Assembly: GCA_024195585.1 (NCBI GenBank)
Contig: SWBL01000292.1
Span: 1-64,000 of the forward strand
Length of the DNA: 64,000 nt
Direction: 5' to 3'
Source: Aureobasidium sp. EXF-3400
Taxonomy: Eukaryota; Ascomycota; Dothideomycetes; Dothideales; Saccotheciaceae
Shown here: piece by piece, positions 10,676-20,992 of the stretch
How the letters are laid out: every line of letters starts with the position of its first letter
Position numbering within the stretch: the first letter of the stretch is position 1
Translations under genes and position numbers: made by a program
The notes under the pieces: generated by a model
The model's input: only the letters and a program-made list of their open reading frames with translations
Told to the model about the DNA's origin: nothing
Database searches by the model: none

Positions 10676-11179
10676 TCAACCCTCAATCTCACTCCTCTCC
10701 CCTTCATCCCCATCCTCACCACCAGATCTCCTCTTCTGTCTCCTCCTCTTAATAGCTGCAATCTTCACACTCCTCCTCTTGCCACACTTCACACACCTAC
10801 ACCTCAAATCCCTCTCACAAAGCCTTTCTTTCTCTATCCTCCTCCTCCCTACATCCCCCCTCGGCAATCTCAAAAACCTCTTATCTTGAATCTCCTCCAT
10901 CATCACAGGGCTTGCAAAAGTTGCAGGCGAAGGTGTGAGTGTGATATTCGGTGTCTGTGGTCCCGTGGTCATGAGAACGATATCTGATGAACAGGGCAAC
11001 ACAGGTTTTGGTTGTTGTGGTCGAAAATGCGATTTTGTGTTGCTGTTGCTGTTGCTGTTTCCACCACCGGCAATACAAGATTGCAAAAACTGCAGGAGAT
11101 TGGTGCGGTAAATGGCTGGGTTGATGATAAAGCAATTGTCGTTGTGCGAAATATGCGGATGTATGATATCGATTGGCAT
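10676..11179 (-). CDS. Uncharacterised 167-residue protein with basic Cys-rich C-terminus
   Basis: Single-exon frame from ATG to TGA with codon use like its neighbours; no family recognised. The N-terminal half holds a short Gly/Asn/Ser run (GGGNSNSNSN). The C-terminal third is strongly basic and contains a CxCxxC cluster (RCRCVKCGKRR) followed by KRRRQKRR, which could be a nuclear localisation signal or nucleic-acid-binding patch. The protein ends in an acidic GEDGDEGE stretch. It could be a short DNA- or RNA-associated protein. An additional upstream exon cannot be excluded, and the antisense 98-codon frame (10593-10889) is its shadow. Confidence 0.5.
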   Translation of the reverse strand: MPIDIIHPHISHNDNCFIINPAIYRTNLLQFLQSCIAGGGNSNSNSNTKSHFRPQQPKPVLPCSSDIVLMTTGPQTPNITLTPSPATFASPVMMEEIQDKRFLRLPRGDVGRRRIEKERLCERDLRCRCVKCGKRRSVKIAAIKRRRQKRRSGGEDGDEGERSEIEG

Positions 11180-11835
11180 TATTTTGTTTGCTTTTGTGCG
11201 AGTATGATAGATTCAGGGTAGCAGTGTTGTAAAAACGAGAAAAAGGGTTTCGCGTCTTGCTTCTCGTGAGATGTGGATGGCCTTATGGCGTTCGTTTCGT
11301 GGAATGTAGCGAAGCGGTGCGTAGTATGGAGCAACCAAAAGCTTGCTAAACAATGCTGTGTGTTATACTTCCGGGTCGCCGTTTGTGTGTGGGATCCAGG
11401 AATTAAAAGAGAAGATATAAGACGTGTCTGTTAAGGTCGTATGTTAAAGAAATACTAACGACAATAATTGGTGATGTAGGAAGATGCAAAGGTGGTAGTA
11501 GAGTAGGAGCGGTGAGCCTCAAAATTTCGCCAGGCTCCAAAACAACCAACTTGATTCACCGAAACATCGTCATCACCGCTCCTCTATCTAAAAGCAAGAA
11601 ATGGTCTGTATTTGGGAGTCAATAATTGAGATGGGGTATAGAATAAACATAAACAGAAGTGAATGGAGACAGAAAGCGGCGCTCGAATGTCGAAAAAGTC
11701 ATAATTGCTCCAGCCGAAAAGTATCAAACTCCTTGACGCCTCGCTCGATAAAACAGCAGCCCTATTACTATCCTCAAGAGGTAGCCTTATGCCTAGCCTC
11801 ATGAAACTTCAAATCAACCAGAAACAGATGCAGTG
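11180..11835. other. Intergenic region
   Basis: 656 bases between the start of the 167-residue protein (-) and the stop of the next minus-strand gene. It contains only short frames of under about 75 codons and no clear repeats. Confidence 0.5.
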
Positions 11836-13240
11836 TCACATGAGACCCGCAAGAACTAGTCGACTTAGGCCGCCAATCTCGGAGCGGACTTCACGGCGAG
11901 TCGTGTCACCAAGTTCTTGGGTAGCATTCTGCACAAGCACTTTGCGCAGGATCTTGTCTGCTTTGCCAAAGGCTTCACCGACACCAGGTCCTACTGACTC
12001 TGCGTTTGGCAAGAGTTGAACAATTCCGGAATATGTGTCGATAAGGATATCCGCCAGGGTTGCAAAAGCGGTGTGAAAGTCGGGATCAAATGGCAGAGAA
12101 GGCGTTTGTAGATGTGTAAATTCTGGCAAGTTTCCAGAGGATATGGGAGGTATGGGCAAAGAATCTAGTTGAGCACTCTCGACTGACTCGGACAAGGTTT
12201 CGATGGCAGCACTGCTAGATCTGCGACCCTTGACTCCACGCATGCCGCTCTTGAACATGGCGCCCATTCGACCACGCGCACCAACCGAAGCCTCGGGGTT
12301 ATTGAGTTGTTGGTAAGTATCATACTCTGATAGCAGAGCTGCAAGAGATCGTAAGTATTCCAGAGGATTATCGGCGTTGAGGTCAAGAAGTGGAGGTATG
12401 GAGGTGCCGAGAAGGACGTAGTTGGAAGCGCGACGACCGAGCTTGGAATACTGCATGGACGGTAATTGGCTGAGGTTCGAGGGAGTGTAGAGAAGAGTGT
12501 TGAAGTAGTAGATGTGGCCTTCGTGCCTGCGGTGTGTCAGTTTTAGGTGTCCCACGAGTACATCAGCCATGAACTTACACTTTGCGAAGATACTCCAGAG
12601 TGGCTATTCGCTTTCGACAAGTAGCATGGATGTGGGTCAGAAGAGCGGCGGGTATAGGGACCAAGCTGGTCTGAGGAACTTGTGTCGTGTTGGATGGGAT
12701 CAGGTTCAGAGAACTGCCATTGGTCGCATATGAGCTCAACGAAGGACGGTCTGTCTCTGATCGTTTGAGGCCGTGGCCGAAAGGAGTGGCGAGCATGGAG
12801 AAGGGAGTCTTTGGGACAGGCTCAGCAAGACTGTGTTGGCGGTCGCGTGAGAAGCTATCCGACGACTTCTGCGGGCTCAAGGTGGTATTGAAGGGCGGCT
12901 TGACCGTGTGAGTAGCATTGGCACTAATAGAGCGGCTTTGACGGTGCAAGCGGATTGGAGAGCGAGATGGAACTGCTATCGACGAGCCTCGGGACTTGTG
13001 GTAGTGTATCGACGACAGTGACTCGTGGGAGCGGAGTGATGCGCTGCGACGAATGTCTGGTTCGGGCAGCGATATGACGGATGAGTCTCTGCGGGCGGTA
13101 GGTGACAGGTCTTCGCTGGCTAGCGGCGAGATGGGAGTGATTGAGGTGCTTTCCTTGCGCGACGACTTCTTGGTCGAGAATATCGAGGGCTTCCTGCCAA
13201 AGATGGAGGCGCTGGGTGCTGGCGACGGGTCGGGCGCCAT
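11836..13240 (-). CDS. Conserved-looking fungal protein of unknown function (450 aa)
   Basis: Two exons on the minus strand: 13240-12579 and 12526-11836, joined through a GTAAGT..CCGCAG intron of 52 nt to give 450 residues. Residues 1 to ~190 are Ser/Pro/Arg-rich and probably disordered. From about 195 the sequence becomes ordered: ALLTHIHATCRKRIATLEYL, then HEGHIYYFNTLLYT spanning the splice site, YSKLGRRASNYVLLGTSIPP, and a helical C-terminal half ending VRSEIGGLSRLVLAGLM. Clean continuity across the junction (LRK-VHEGH) supports the model. I have an impression of a conserved fungal family but cannot name it. It shares a 458-bp divergent promoter with ECT1. Confidence 0.8.
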
Positions 13241-13698
13241 CTTGTTCTTTGTTCTCTGGACCCTTATACTTTCCGACTCTTAGCCCTGCTGAGGTCTAAC
13301 GTGGCGGCACAATTACTCAGGGGTAGGACCCTGTATGCAGTCTTGCATCAAGCGGATCGAGATTCAAGAGGGAGTGGGACGGCCGTGCTGCGCTGCAACT
13401 ACGTTTGCCTTGGAAAGGAGCCAGCCTTCTACGACATGTGAACCAGACTATACCGGTCTTCTTGGCACGTCAAATCTCCCACGCGCGCAACAGAGGCAAA
13501 GGCGTGGTCGAAGGTTCTTGGTTTGCTTGAAACAAGATGCCCCTGGAACGTGAACGGAATTCCACCCGCTGTCCAAGCGCCAGCACCCCACCGCCAATCT
13601 GCGCCTGCCCCACCACCATTCGACATTGATGTTGACAGTGCTGTCTCTCCACTCTCTTCTCTTGTCCAACACTCAATTCAAGTGACAGACCCGTAACC
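13241..13698. promoter_or_regulatory. Divergent promoter between the 450-aa protein and ECT1
   Basis: 458 bp separating two divergent starts, with pyrimidine-rich sequence (CTCTCCACTCTCTTCTC around 13645-13662) just upstream of the ECT1 ATG. It must hold both promoters. Short frames within it have no support as genes. Confidence 0.5.
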
Positions 13699-15216
13699 AT
13701 GTCTTCCACCGAGGTACAAGATGACATGCCGTGCCCAACGCGCCTTCGTAAACCTCAGAGACGCTGACCGTCTCGCAGAGCATCCCAGCTCCTGGTAAGT
13801 GGCCTGTTGACCCTCAAGAGGATGTCCCCATCGGCGACGACCGCATCTGGGTCGATGGTTGCTTCGACTTTGCCCACCATGGCCATGCCGGCGCCATGCT
13901 CCAGGCTCGTCGTCTGGGAACTGAGCTTCTGGTTGGTGTGCATTCCGACGAGGCCATCCTTGAGAACAAGGGGCCTACAGTCATGACTCTGGACGAACGG
14001 TGAATACCCGACTTTTCCTACACTCTTTTCCTATACTCCTTTCCCTCGGCCTGGTTGTGTGAAGCTGAACTATTCCACTTAGCTGTGCTGCTGTTGACGC
14101 CTGTCGCTGGGCTACCAAGTCCATTCCTCACGCCCCTTATGTGACCTCCCTACCCTGGATCTCCCACTATGGCGCCAAATACGTTGTTCACGGAGACGAC
14201 ATTACTTCAGACGCCAATGGCTACGACTGCTACAGATTTGTCAAGGAGGCTGGCCGTTTTAAGGTCGTCAAGCGCACACCCGGAATAAGCACAACCGACC
14301 TTGTAGGCCGCATGTTGCTATGCACAAAGTCACACTTCATCAAGGACCTCGACGCTTTACTCGAAGGCCAGGAAGGTCCAGGAGGACAAGAAGAGAGAAA
14401 GAGCACGGGAGAAGACATGAAAGAGAGGATCAGAGAGTACGCGACGGACGAGTCTGGAAACAAGCCATTAATCGAGGTCTGGAGCTGGCGCTCAGCCCAC
14501 TCAAACCAACAACACTTCCATCAGAACGGCTCGTTCCTCAAGAAAGTCAATGGAACATCACCACAACCTGACCAAAAGGTCGTCTATGTTGATGGTGGCT
14601 TTGACCTCTTCTCAACCGGTCACATCGAGTTTCTCAAGAGAGTCGTCGAGACCGAGGAGAGAGAGGCCAAGCAAAAGGGATGGAACAAGGACTATAGCCT
14701 TATCTACATCATTGCAGGTGTCCACAGCGACGAGGCCATCAACGACTACAAGGGCATCAACTATCCCATCATGAACATCTTTGAGCGCGGTCTCTGCGTT
14801 CTGCAGTGCAAGGTAAGGTTAAAACTGACAAGGCACTTCACAATCTGAAGCTGACAAAAAACAAACAGTACATCTCCGCCCTCATTTTCATGGCACCCAC
14901 AGTCCCCAGCAAGATCTTCCTCGAATCACTACCCTATCCTGTTCAAGCAGTCTACCACGGCCCCACCGTCTCAGCACCTCCAGGTCAAGACTTCTACACA
15001 GATGCAAAGAAAATGGGCATTTACAAGGAAATCTCTTCACACCCATATGCACACGTCAATGCTGACTCAATCGTGGCCCGCATCTTGAAGAGCAGAGAAA
15101 TGTACGAAGAGCGCCAGCGGGTCAAGGGAGTCAAGGGTATCGGAGAAGAGGCAGTGCGCAGAAGAGAGGAAATGGAGAGGGAAAAAGCAGAAAAGGACAA
15201 AGCCGCCTCTGCATAA
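13699..15216 (+). CDS. ECT1: Ethanolamine-phosphate cytidylyltransferase
   Basis: Four exons: 13699-13713, 13779-13999, 14083-14812, 14869-15216; 437 residues. The enzyme makes CDP-ethanolamine from CTP and phosphoethanolamine, the rate-setting step of the Kennedy route to phosphatidylethanolamine. Two cytidylyltransferase domains are present, the hallmark distinguishing it from the one-domain choline enzyme. The first has DGCFDFAHHGHAGAM (residues 31-45; HxGH motif), GDD and RTPGISTTDLVGRML near 143-157. The second has VDGGFDLFSTGHIEFL near 248-263. The first exon encodes only MSSTE and ends exactly at a codon boundary. The C-terminus is a charged Lys/Glu-rich helix. Length and layout match fungal orthologues. 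Confidence 0.95.
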
Positions 15217-15793
15217 GAGGAAACTGATAGAAAGCCTCTCTCATGATGACATAGAGTAATAGTGCATGGAAGTCATCAAAATGCACACTTGTTTCTCGAT
15301 TCAGCAGTGTGGCTATGCATCTCTGAAGCTTACAACGTGAAGATCTAAGACACAGAAGACCCTCCTCGTTGAGTTCCGACTTGTATCTACAGAAACATCG
15401 TGCAATCTCTCAAACTCTACTCCCTTCCATCTCGACTACAGGAGAACGACAACGATTTCTTGCACGGTCAGAGACGTGATTGCTTTGGTGGCTCTGACGT
15501 GTCGATCTTTGGGGAAGACCAGAATGTTGAATGAGTGGGTGGTGGCGTTGTGTCAAGAGCAGCGAAGCTGTACACGAACGAAAGAGAAGAGATAGGATGT
15601 AATGCTAGAAGTGCTTCTTTTAGGGAAAGGGAAGGCGGTCGTCTGATGACTTGCTTTGAAGAAGTTTGTACTCTGGGCATTGCCAAATGATCTGAACGCA
15701 GACAATTGACCAAGACAGAGCTAGGAAATAGATGCTGCATTGCAGAAGAAAGAAGTTATAGCATTTTTGAATGTGACCAAAAGATCAAGCAAT
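15217..15793. other. Convergent intergenic region ECT1 / ERP1
   Basis: 577 bases between two converging stop codons. Short frames only; presumed to be the two 3' UTRs. Confidence 0.5.
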
Positions 15794-16518
15794 CTAAGTA
15801 AGCTTCTGCTTGATAAAGAAGTTTCTCAAGTGCGAGAGCTGCCAGGCACAAGTAACACCCAGAACAACAAGTTGCACAAGAGTCCAACGCACAACACGAG
15901 CATTGGTGTGCTCAGACATGTTTCTAAACTCAGCCTCACGCTCTCTCTGGAAAACCTGCTCCTTTCTGATATCGCTGAGTCTGGCATTCAAATCCTTGAC
16001 TTTGGAGACGATGTCGGCGACCTTGTGCTTGTCGTCGCTTTCGATGCGTGAGGTCTCGCCAATGGCCATGTCGACTTCGAGCTTGATGTTTCCGGCTGAG
16101 GAGCCGCCTGCGAGCCAGCCTTGGGCAGAAGGGACGTTGGTGGGAGTGAAGCAGATACGGTGGTCGCCAGAGTCAGCAGCGGAGAAGGTGAAGCGGCCTT
16201 GAGAGTTTCCACGCTGAGAGACGATGCGGTGGTCGTTGTCGAAGATTTCGTCGACGCTGATGTAGAGGCCCATGTCAGGGTTGGCTTCGTATCTGCGGCT
16301 TTGCTCGTTCCATTGTGTGGCGGTGTAGTGGCCTAGGAGGAATCAGTCAGATGGTTGTAAGGAGACAGGAGAATGGGATACTCACCAACTACCAGGGTGT
16401 CCTTGGGGAGCTCCTCGAAGAAGCACTTTTGGGAGGGGCCGTCAATGTAGAAGTAGAGGGCCTGAGTTGGCAGCAGCAGAGCTGCAAATGCAAGCACTGA
16501 GAACAGCATCGAGTGCAT
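15794..16518 (-). CDS. ERP1: p24-family ER-Golgi cargo receptor (Erp1-like)
   Basis: Two exons: 16518-16386 and 16332-15794; 223 residues. A signal peptide (1-20, ending PTQA) precedes the GOLD domain, beginning LYFYIDGPSQKCFFEELPKD with the conserved cysteine that pairs with the one in HRICF. A membrane-proximal coiled coil (VSKVKDLNARLSDIRKEQ, then REREAEFRNMSE) leads to one transmembrane helix (WTLVQLVVLGVTCAW). The cytosolic tail ends FFIKQKLT, combining an FF COPII signal with a KxKxx COPI retrieval signal. This is the alpha-subfamily pattern (Erp1/Erp5/Erp6). p24 proteins sort GPI-anchored and other cargo into COPII vesicles. The gene is divergent from SWC4 over only 231 bp. Confidence 0.93.
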
Positions 16519-16749
16519 CGTGACGGTCGTGATTCGTGGATGACAGCAGATGTGACAAGACCAAAGGGCAAGACGACAAGATGCCCCCCTAAACACTCAA
16601 GACAGCTGTTGCACCTTCCACCGGTTTCATGCCAAGAAGTGTGGAGGCTCGCCGCAACGAAACACGACCAGCAGCATCTTCACGCGACAGCCAGCGACAT
16701 TTCAAAATCATCGCTTCTTCGCGACTTTTCACTCACAAATTAATCCACC
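16519..16749. promoter_or_regulatory. Short shared promoter ERP1 / SWC4
   Basis: 231 bp between two divergent ATGs, the shortest divergent spacer in the window, so both leaders and promoters overlap here. No consensus element can be assigned with confidence. Confidence 0.5.
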
Positions 16750-18399
16750 ATGTCGGCACAAGACATGCGCGACATGCTGGGCCTGACGGGCGATGTTGCC
16801 CGTCCGCCGCCTTTGAAGAAGCAGAAGACGCTCGAGAAACGCCCACGTACGTCGCATATGCAAATCACTCAATGCGCCGCCTGCTAAACACATGCAGTCG
16901 AGAAGGGAATTGCTCGCGAAGTTTCGGCTCTCATGGGCGAACGCGCCCCTCCAATCGCCATGATTCAAGTCCAACCAAAATACAAGCAACGACCAAGACG
17001 ATCACATCGAGTTGCGCCCTGGGAATGGGCCGCCTTCAACAACCAAGCAAGAGAGGATGGTCTTACCTTACATCACTGGCAGCGAAAACACACTCCCAAA
17101 CCTCGTCCACAAACAGAACAACAGCCGCAGACAGAGTCGGAGGCAGATGTCGAGAAACAGCCAGAGCCAGAACCACAAGAGAAGGACTACCAGTATGCCA
17201 AGTACAGTGTCCAGGTCGAGACGCCTTCCTACGACCAGACTTTATACGATGCTCAACTACAGGATCCGGATTGGTCAAAGGAAGAGACGGATTACTTGGT
17301 AGAGACTGTCAGAGACTACGGTCAAAAATGGCCCGTCGTCATTGATCGCTACGAGTACCAGCCTCAGCCCACTGAGGATGGTGCAGAAGTGCAGGAACCA
17401 AAACCTCGTTCTATGGAAGATCTCAAAGCACGCTATTACACCGTCAGCGCAAAGGTCCTGGCCAACCATACACCTATCTCGTCCATGACTGGCCCGCAAT
17501 ACAACCTATACTCCACATTAACTTCCTTCAACCCTGTCCAGGAGACGTCGCGCAAGAAGCTCGCCGAAGGTCATCTGTATCGTACTCAACTCGAAGTCGA
17601 CGAGGAAAATGTCTTGCTCGCCGAATTGCAACGCATCATGATCAACCAGCAACAACTAGAAAACGAACGCAAGGAGATCCGCGACAGACTAGAATATCCA
17701 TCAACAAGCAATACCGCAGCCGGACAATACAGCACATCTCAACAACTTGGTCAGCTGTTCCAGCAACTATTACAAGCCGATCGCATGAAGAAGGACCGCC
17801 GTCTCAAGGCTCTTGGCGACACTCCCGGCAGCGGTCCTCCTACATCCGCGCAATTGCAGTCCGCTGCAGGAGCATCTGGCCATCGCGATAGCATCAGCAG
17901 TGCCACAGGTGCCCGCAAGGCCGGCGGTCGCGATTCTATAGCCGGAGGTTCCAGCTCAGGACTGGATCCCACAGCACGCGCATTAACTCCACACGCCGCC
18001 CACCGCTACTTCGTCACCCAGCACGACCGTCTCAGCAGTGGTGTGTCCTTTGCCTCTGACCGTCTCCACCGTGCCAGGTCCGCAAAATCAATGATTCAAA
18101 CCGAAAAGATCTCAGCCATTCTCAACCATTTGCGAATCCCTGATATCATTCCTCTGCCTACTCAACGTGTCATTGAAGACTTTGAGAAGTTGATGCAGAA
18201 GGTGCATGTTTTGTTGGACATGCGTAAGGTGGCAGACAAAGAGGAACAGGAGATTCGGGTCAAGGAGGCCGAGAAGAAAATCAAAGAGGGCAAGGAAGGT
18301 GTTAAGGAAGAGGCTGACGAAGCCAAAGTTGGACAAAAGAGAAGTGCGAGTGTGATGAGCAATGATGCTCAGGGTGCTACCAAGAGACCTAAGAATTAA
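16750..18399 (+). CDS. SWC4: SWR1/NuA4 chromatin complex subunit Swc4 (DMAP1 homologue)
   Basis: Two exons: 16750-16846 and 16898-18399; 532 residues. Swc4/Eaf2 is shared by the SWR1 remodeller, which deposits H2A.Z, and the NuA4 acetyltransferase. The N-terminus MSAQDMRDMLGL and the segment GIAREVSALMGERAPPIA are typical of the family. These are followed by WEWAAFNNQARED and a SANT-like domain at about 155-205 (DPDWSKEETDYLVETVRDYGQKWPVV). The central part is helical (ENVLLAELQRIMINQQQ), then comes a Ser/Gly-rich linker. The C-terminal DMAP1 region includes KISAILNHLRIPDIIPLPTQ and ends in a Lys/Glu-rich tail with an NLS-like KRPKN. Length and order agree with fungal Swc4. Confidence 0.93.
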
Positions 18400-19137
18400 G
18401 GATATCGAGAGGGGTGACCTCTCGAGCTCTGATCAAAGAAAATAATGAACATTGACGAAACCCAACTTCTCAAGAGCTCTGTGTGTCTTTTTGATCCTCT
18501 CACATTTTCGAATCGCATGTTCTATGATTCTTCTACCTGAATCTGAAGATGTTGGGTCTCTTTGTTAACACGGCTTTCATCGAGGGTACATAAACTGAAA
18601 TCTCGTTTCGTCTCTGCGTTCTATTATGTCTAAGTACCTCGTGCAGTCTTTCTGTGCCTCTAGCACTCTCATCATTAAGACGTTGACCCACAGACTCCGC
18701 CATGCGCGATGTGAACCCAGCTGTTTAGAAAGAGACATGGAACCGCGGTACCTCGCTTCCTCCTTACATACTATAATCTTTTTGTGTCTCGTGCAGTCTT
18801 TCCGTACTTTCTAGTAACCTTACGACCAAGACATCAACCGTCAATCTTCGCCAACTTGAACATAAATCTGAGTGATTAGAGAGACCACGAAGCAGCGGTA
18901 CCTCTCCTAGAACGATCCTTTCCTCCCTACAAACTGCAAGCTCAAGGTGTCTTGTGCAGTTCTTCGGTATTTTGATGAAGTGTCTTGCAAGCAGCGGATA
19001 TGTAGACAAAAGGCACACTCGACATCGACCTAGTGGTAATTTTGCCCTAAAGAAGGCACGATGACCCTTCGATACAAACAAGACAGTAATGCCGAGAGAA
19101 ATACCTCTAATCTACCGAGAGCCAAAGTCGAAAACAG
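18400..19137. other. SWC4 downstream region containing diverged tandem repeats
   Basis: No coding gene is supported. The stretch from about 18634 to 18990 consists of diverged tandem copies, described as a separate repeat entry. The remainder is the SWC4 3' flank and AT-leaning sequence. Confidence 0.5.
18634..18990. repeat. Diverged tandem repeat, period about 150-163 bp, 2.3 copies
   Basis: The block CTCGTGCAGTCTTTC occurs at 18639 and again at 18789, with a variant CTTGTGCAGTTCTTC at about 18952. A second block, TTAGAxAGAC..GAAxC(A)GCGGTACCTC followed by TCCTCCxTACAxACT, recurs at 18724 and 18875, 151 bases apart. Blocks keep the same order and spacing in copies 1 and 2; copy 3 is truncated. 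The copies have diverged substantially, so the duplication is old. Nothing in it looks coding. Confidence 0.65.
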
Positions 19138-19747
19138 TTAGATCTGCTGCAAATATCCATCACAGTGGAGTTGTAATCTCCTTGCATGATTATAGGTGGT
19201 TTGAGCTAGGTCAAGCATTTCGTGCGGGTTTTTGAATTCATATACAGACTGAACAGATGTCTTTTTCCACATGACACCTCCTTCATTGCAAATGTTTCCT
19301 GCCAACCCTAGTATGAAAATGCCTGATAGAATTTGGCGAAAAAGCATTCCTAGCATAGCAAGTCCAGACAAGGATATTAGAATCCAGGCAACAAGCTTGA
19401 AGAGCAGTTCTCTGGTATTGGATAAATCGTGCTGTTGTAGAGTCCTTTGATTGAAGAGAGGAAGGGAAGTATCGTTGGTACGACGAACATGTTTAGAATA
19501 TGCTTGAACAGTATCCCAGAGCATTGCTTGGGGCGAAAGGGATGAACAAGGTACAAGAAACAAATACCCCTGGTATCAGAACTCTGTCATCGGAGGGTCT
19601 TTGAAATACCTGACTGTCACTCAAGTGATCACGATGGTTCTTCTTCTTCTTCTTCTTCTCACTACTCAGAAGTCTGGGATGCACGGTGGGATATGTAGTC
19701 AAGTCAAACAAAAGATCTGCATTTGTGATCAGCAATGAGACCCACAT
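19138..19747 (-). CDS. Possible small membrane protein, uncharacterised
   Basis: Proposed two-exon model: 19747-19610 and 19569-19138, joined by a 40-nt GTATTT..ACCAG intron, which is short even for a fungus, giving 189 residues. The join restores a single frame across two long open stretches. Exon 1 encodes LLFDLTTYPTVHPRLLSSE followed by six lysines, which come from a CTT microsatellite. Exon 2 encodes a hydrophobic hairpin (LLFKLVAWILISLSGLAML..ILSGIFILGLAGNI) and a soluble tail. A TATAAAAAG box lies only 9 bp upstream of the ATG, which is too close for normal use and weakens the model. No family recognised. Confidence 0.4.
19638..19659. repeat. (TTC)7 microsatellite
   Basis: Seven tandem TTC units; read on the minus strand they encode the Lys run in exon 1 of the possible small membrane protein. 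Confidence 0.9.
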
Positions 19748-20470
19748 GTATAGTGCTTTTTATACCCGGTCTCTTTTCCTGATTCTTTGACCATCAACGA
19801 TGGGAATCGTGGAATTGCGATGATACAAAGAATCGAACGATGAGGTTAAAATAAAGGGGAAGGGGATGAACAGCGTGGTAGTTGAAGGATGTTAATTTTT
19901 TGTAGTATAAATATGTGAAATGACATAAAGTTGCACATGATGCATGTTGTTTGCGAAGACTTTTGTGTTGCTTCGATGGGGGTATATATTTTGAGTCACT
20001 TGACATATTTTGTTCAAGAGACCATGCTCTGGTCGCCAGCGATAGTATGGTATCGGATCTTGATGAATACTTTGGAAGGTGTTGTTTGGTGAATTGACTG
20101 TCCAGGAGGTTGTCGGTCTTCGTGTCCGTGGAGCAATTCTTGTCACACGTCATCCTTCCCGGACCGACCCTGACGGATGTCTGGCACGGAAGCCGTTCCG
20201 TCGATTCTGCGATTCACACAAGTCTTGATTCTGTTCCCGATCAACAGGTCGAGAATGGCTGAGAGATGCAAGCCAGCGTCATTTTTTATGCTTGAGCCTT
20301 GATCGTAGCCTGGAGCTGATTTGCTTCCTTACAAAGACCGGTCTAGACGGATGTAGTCCTACTCGTGGCTGTTGCTTCGATGTCTTCAGCTCGAAGGAAA
20401 CGATGCCAATGGTGCACGAGCTAGGGGATCTCGTAATTGTAAGTTGTCGTGTGATGACCGCAAGGATGCT
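19748..20470. other. Intergenic region
   Basis: 723 bases, AT-rich in the middle (19840-20000). Only short overlapping minus-strand frames are present, which I do not support as genes. Confidence 0.5.
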
Positions 20471-20992
20471 TCAAGGGGCAGCATCTGTCTCTGAGACCCA
20501 GGCATTTATCCGTGCCCGGTCAACTTTGGAACTGGCCACGCTATCGGAATCTCGAACTTCTTTGACGCGACAATGTCTACGGTGCTTGTCGAGATTTCGT
20601 ACGGCATCTTCGGTCAATGGAGCCACGCGGGTAGATTGTCTGACTTGTCTGGGCGATGCTTTCTCTGCTTCGGTAGCCGTTTCGAGAAGCCATTGCAAGC
20701 CGCTGGAGAAGAGCAAAGTCCTTTCGTCTTTGCAAGCCGGAACAGTCGGATTTTCTTGTAGTAATCGTCTGGCGAGAGCTTTTGTGTCTTTTGAAAGGCC
20801 TCGTGTGTTGGGTTCGGGAATGGGATTTGAAGGGTTGACGAGGTTTTGGTGAGAAGGAAAGACATGGCTGTAGCTGCTTGATCTTGCGAGATTGGGATGT
20901 GTTGAGCTTGTAGAGGATGCGACGCGAGAGGTTGTGGATTGAGTTGATGAGGAAGTGACAGACTCCATTGGTGAAATGCTTGGTGTAGTCAT
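20471..20992 (-). CDS. Uncharacterised 173-residue protein
   Basis: Single-exon frame from ATG to TGA with coding-like codon use throughout. The first ~65 residues are Ser/Thr-rich and low in complexity (SVTSSSTQSTTSRVASSTSS). The ordered part includes NTRGLSKDTKALARRLLQEN, RTLLFSSGLQWLLETATEAE and LTEDAVRNLDKHRRHCRVKE, which are predicted helices. It has no signal peptide or membrane segment. I do not recognise a family; composition suggests a cytosolic or nuclear protein restricted to filamentous ascomycetes. Confidence 0.7.
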   Translation of the reverse strand: MTTPSISPMESVTSSSTQSTTSRVASSTSSTHPNLARSSSYSHVFPSHQNLVNPSNPIPEPNTRGLSKDTKALARRLLQENPTVPACKDERTLLFSSGLQWLLETATEAEKASPRQVRQSTRVAPLTEDAVRNLDKHRRHCRVKEVRDSDSVASSKVDRARINAWVSETDAAP

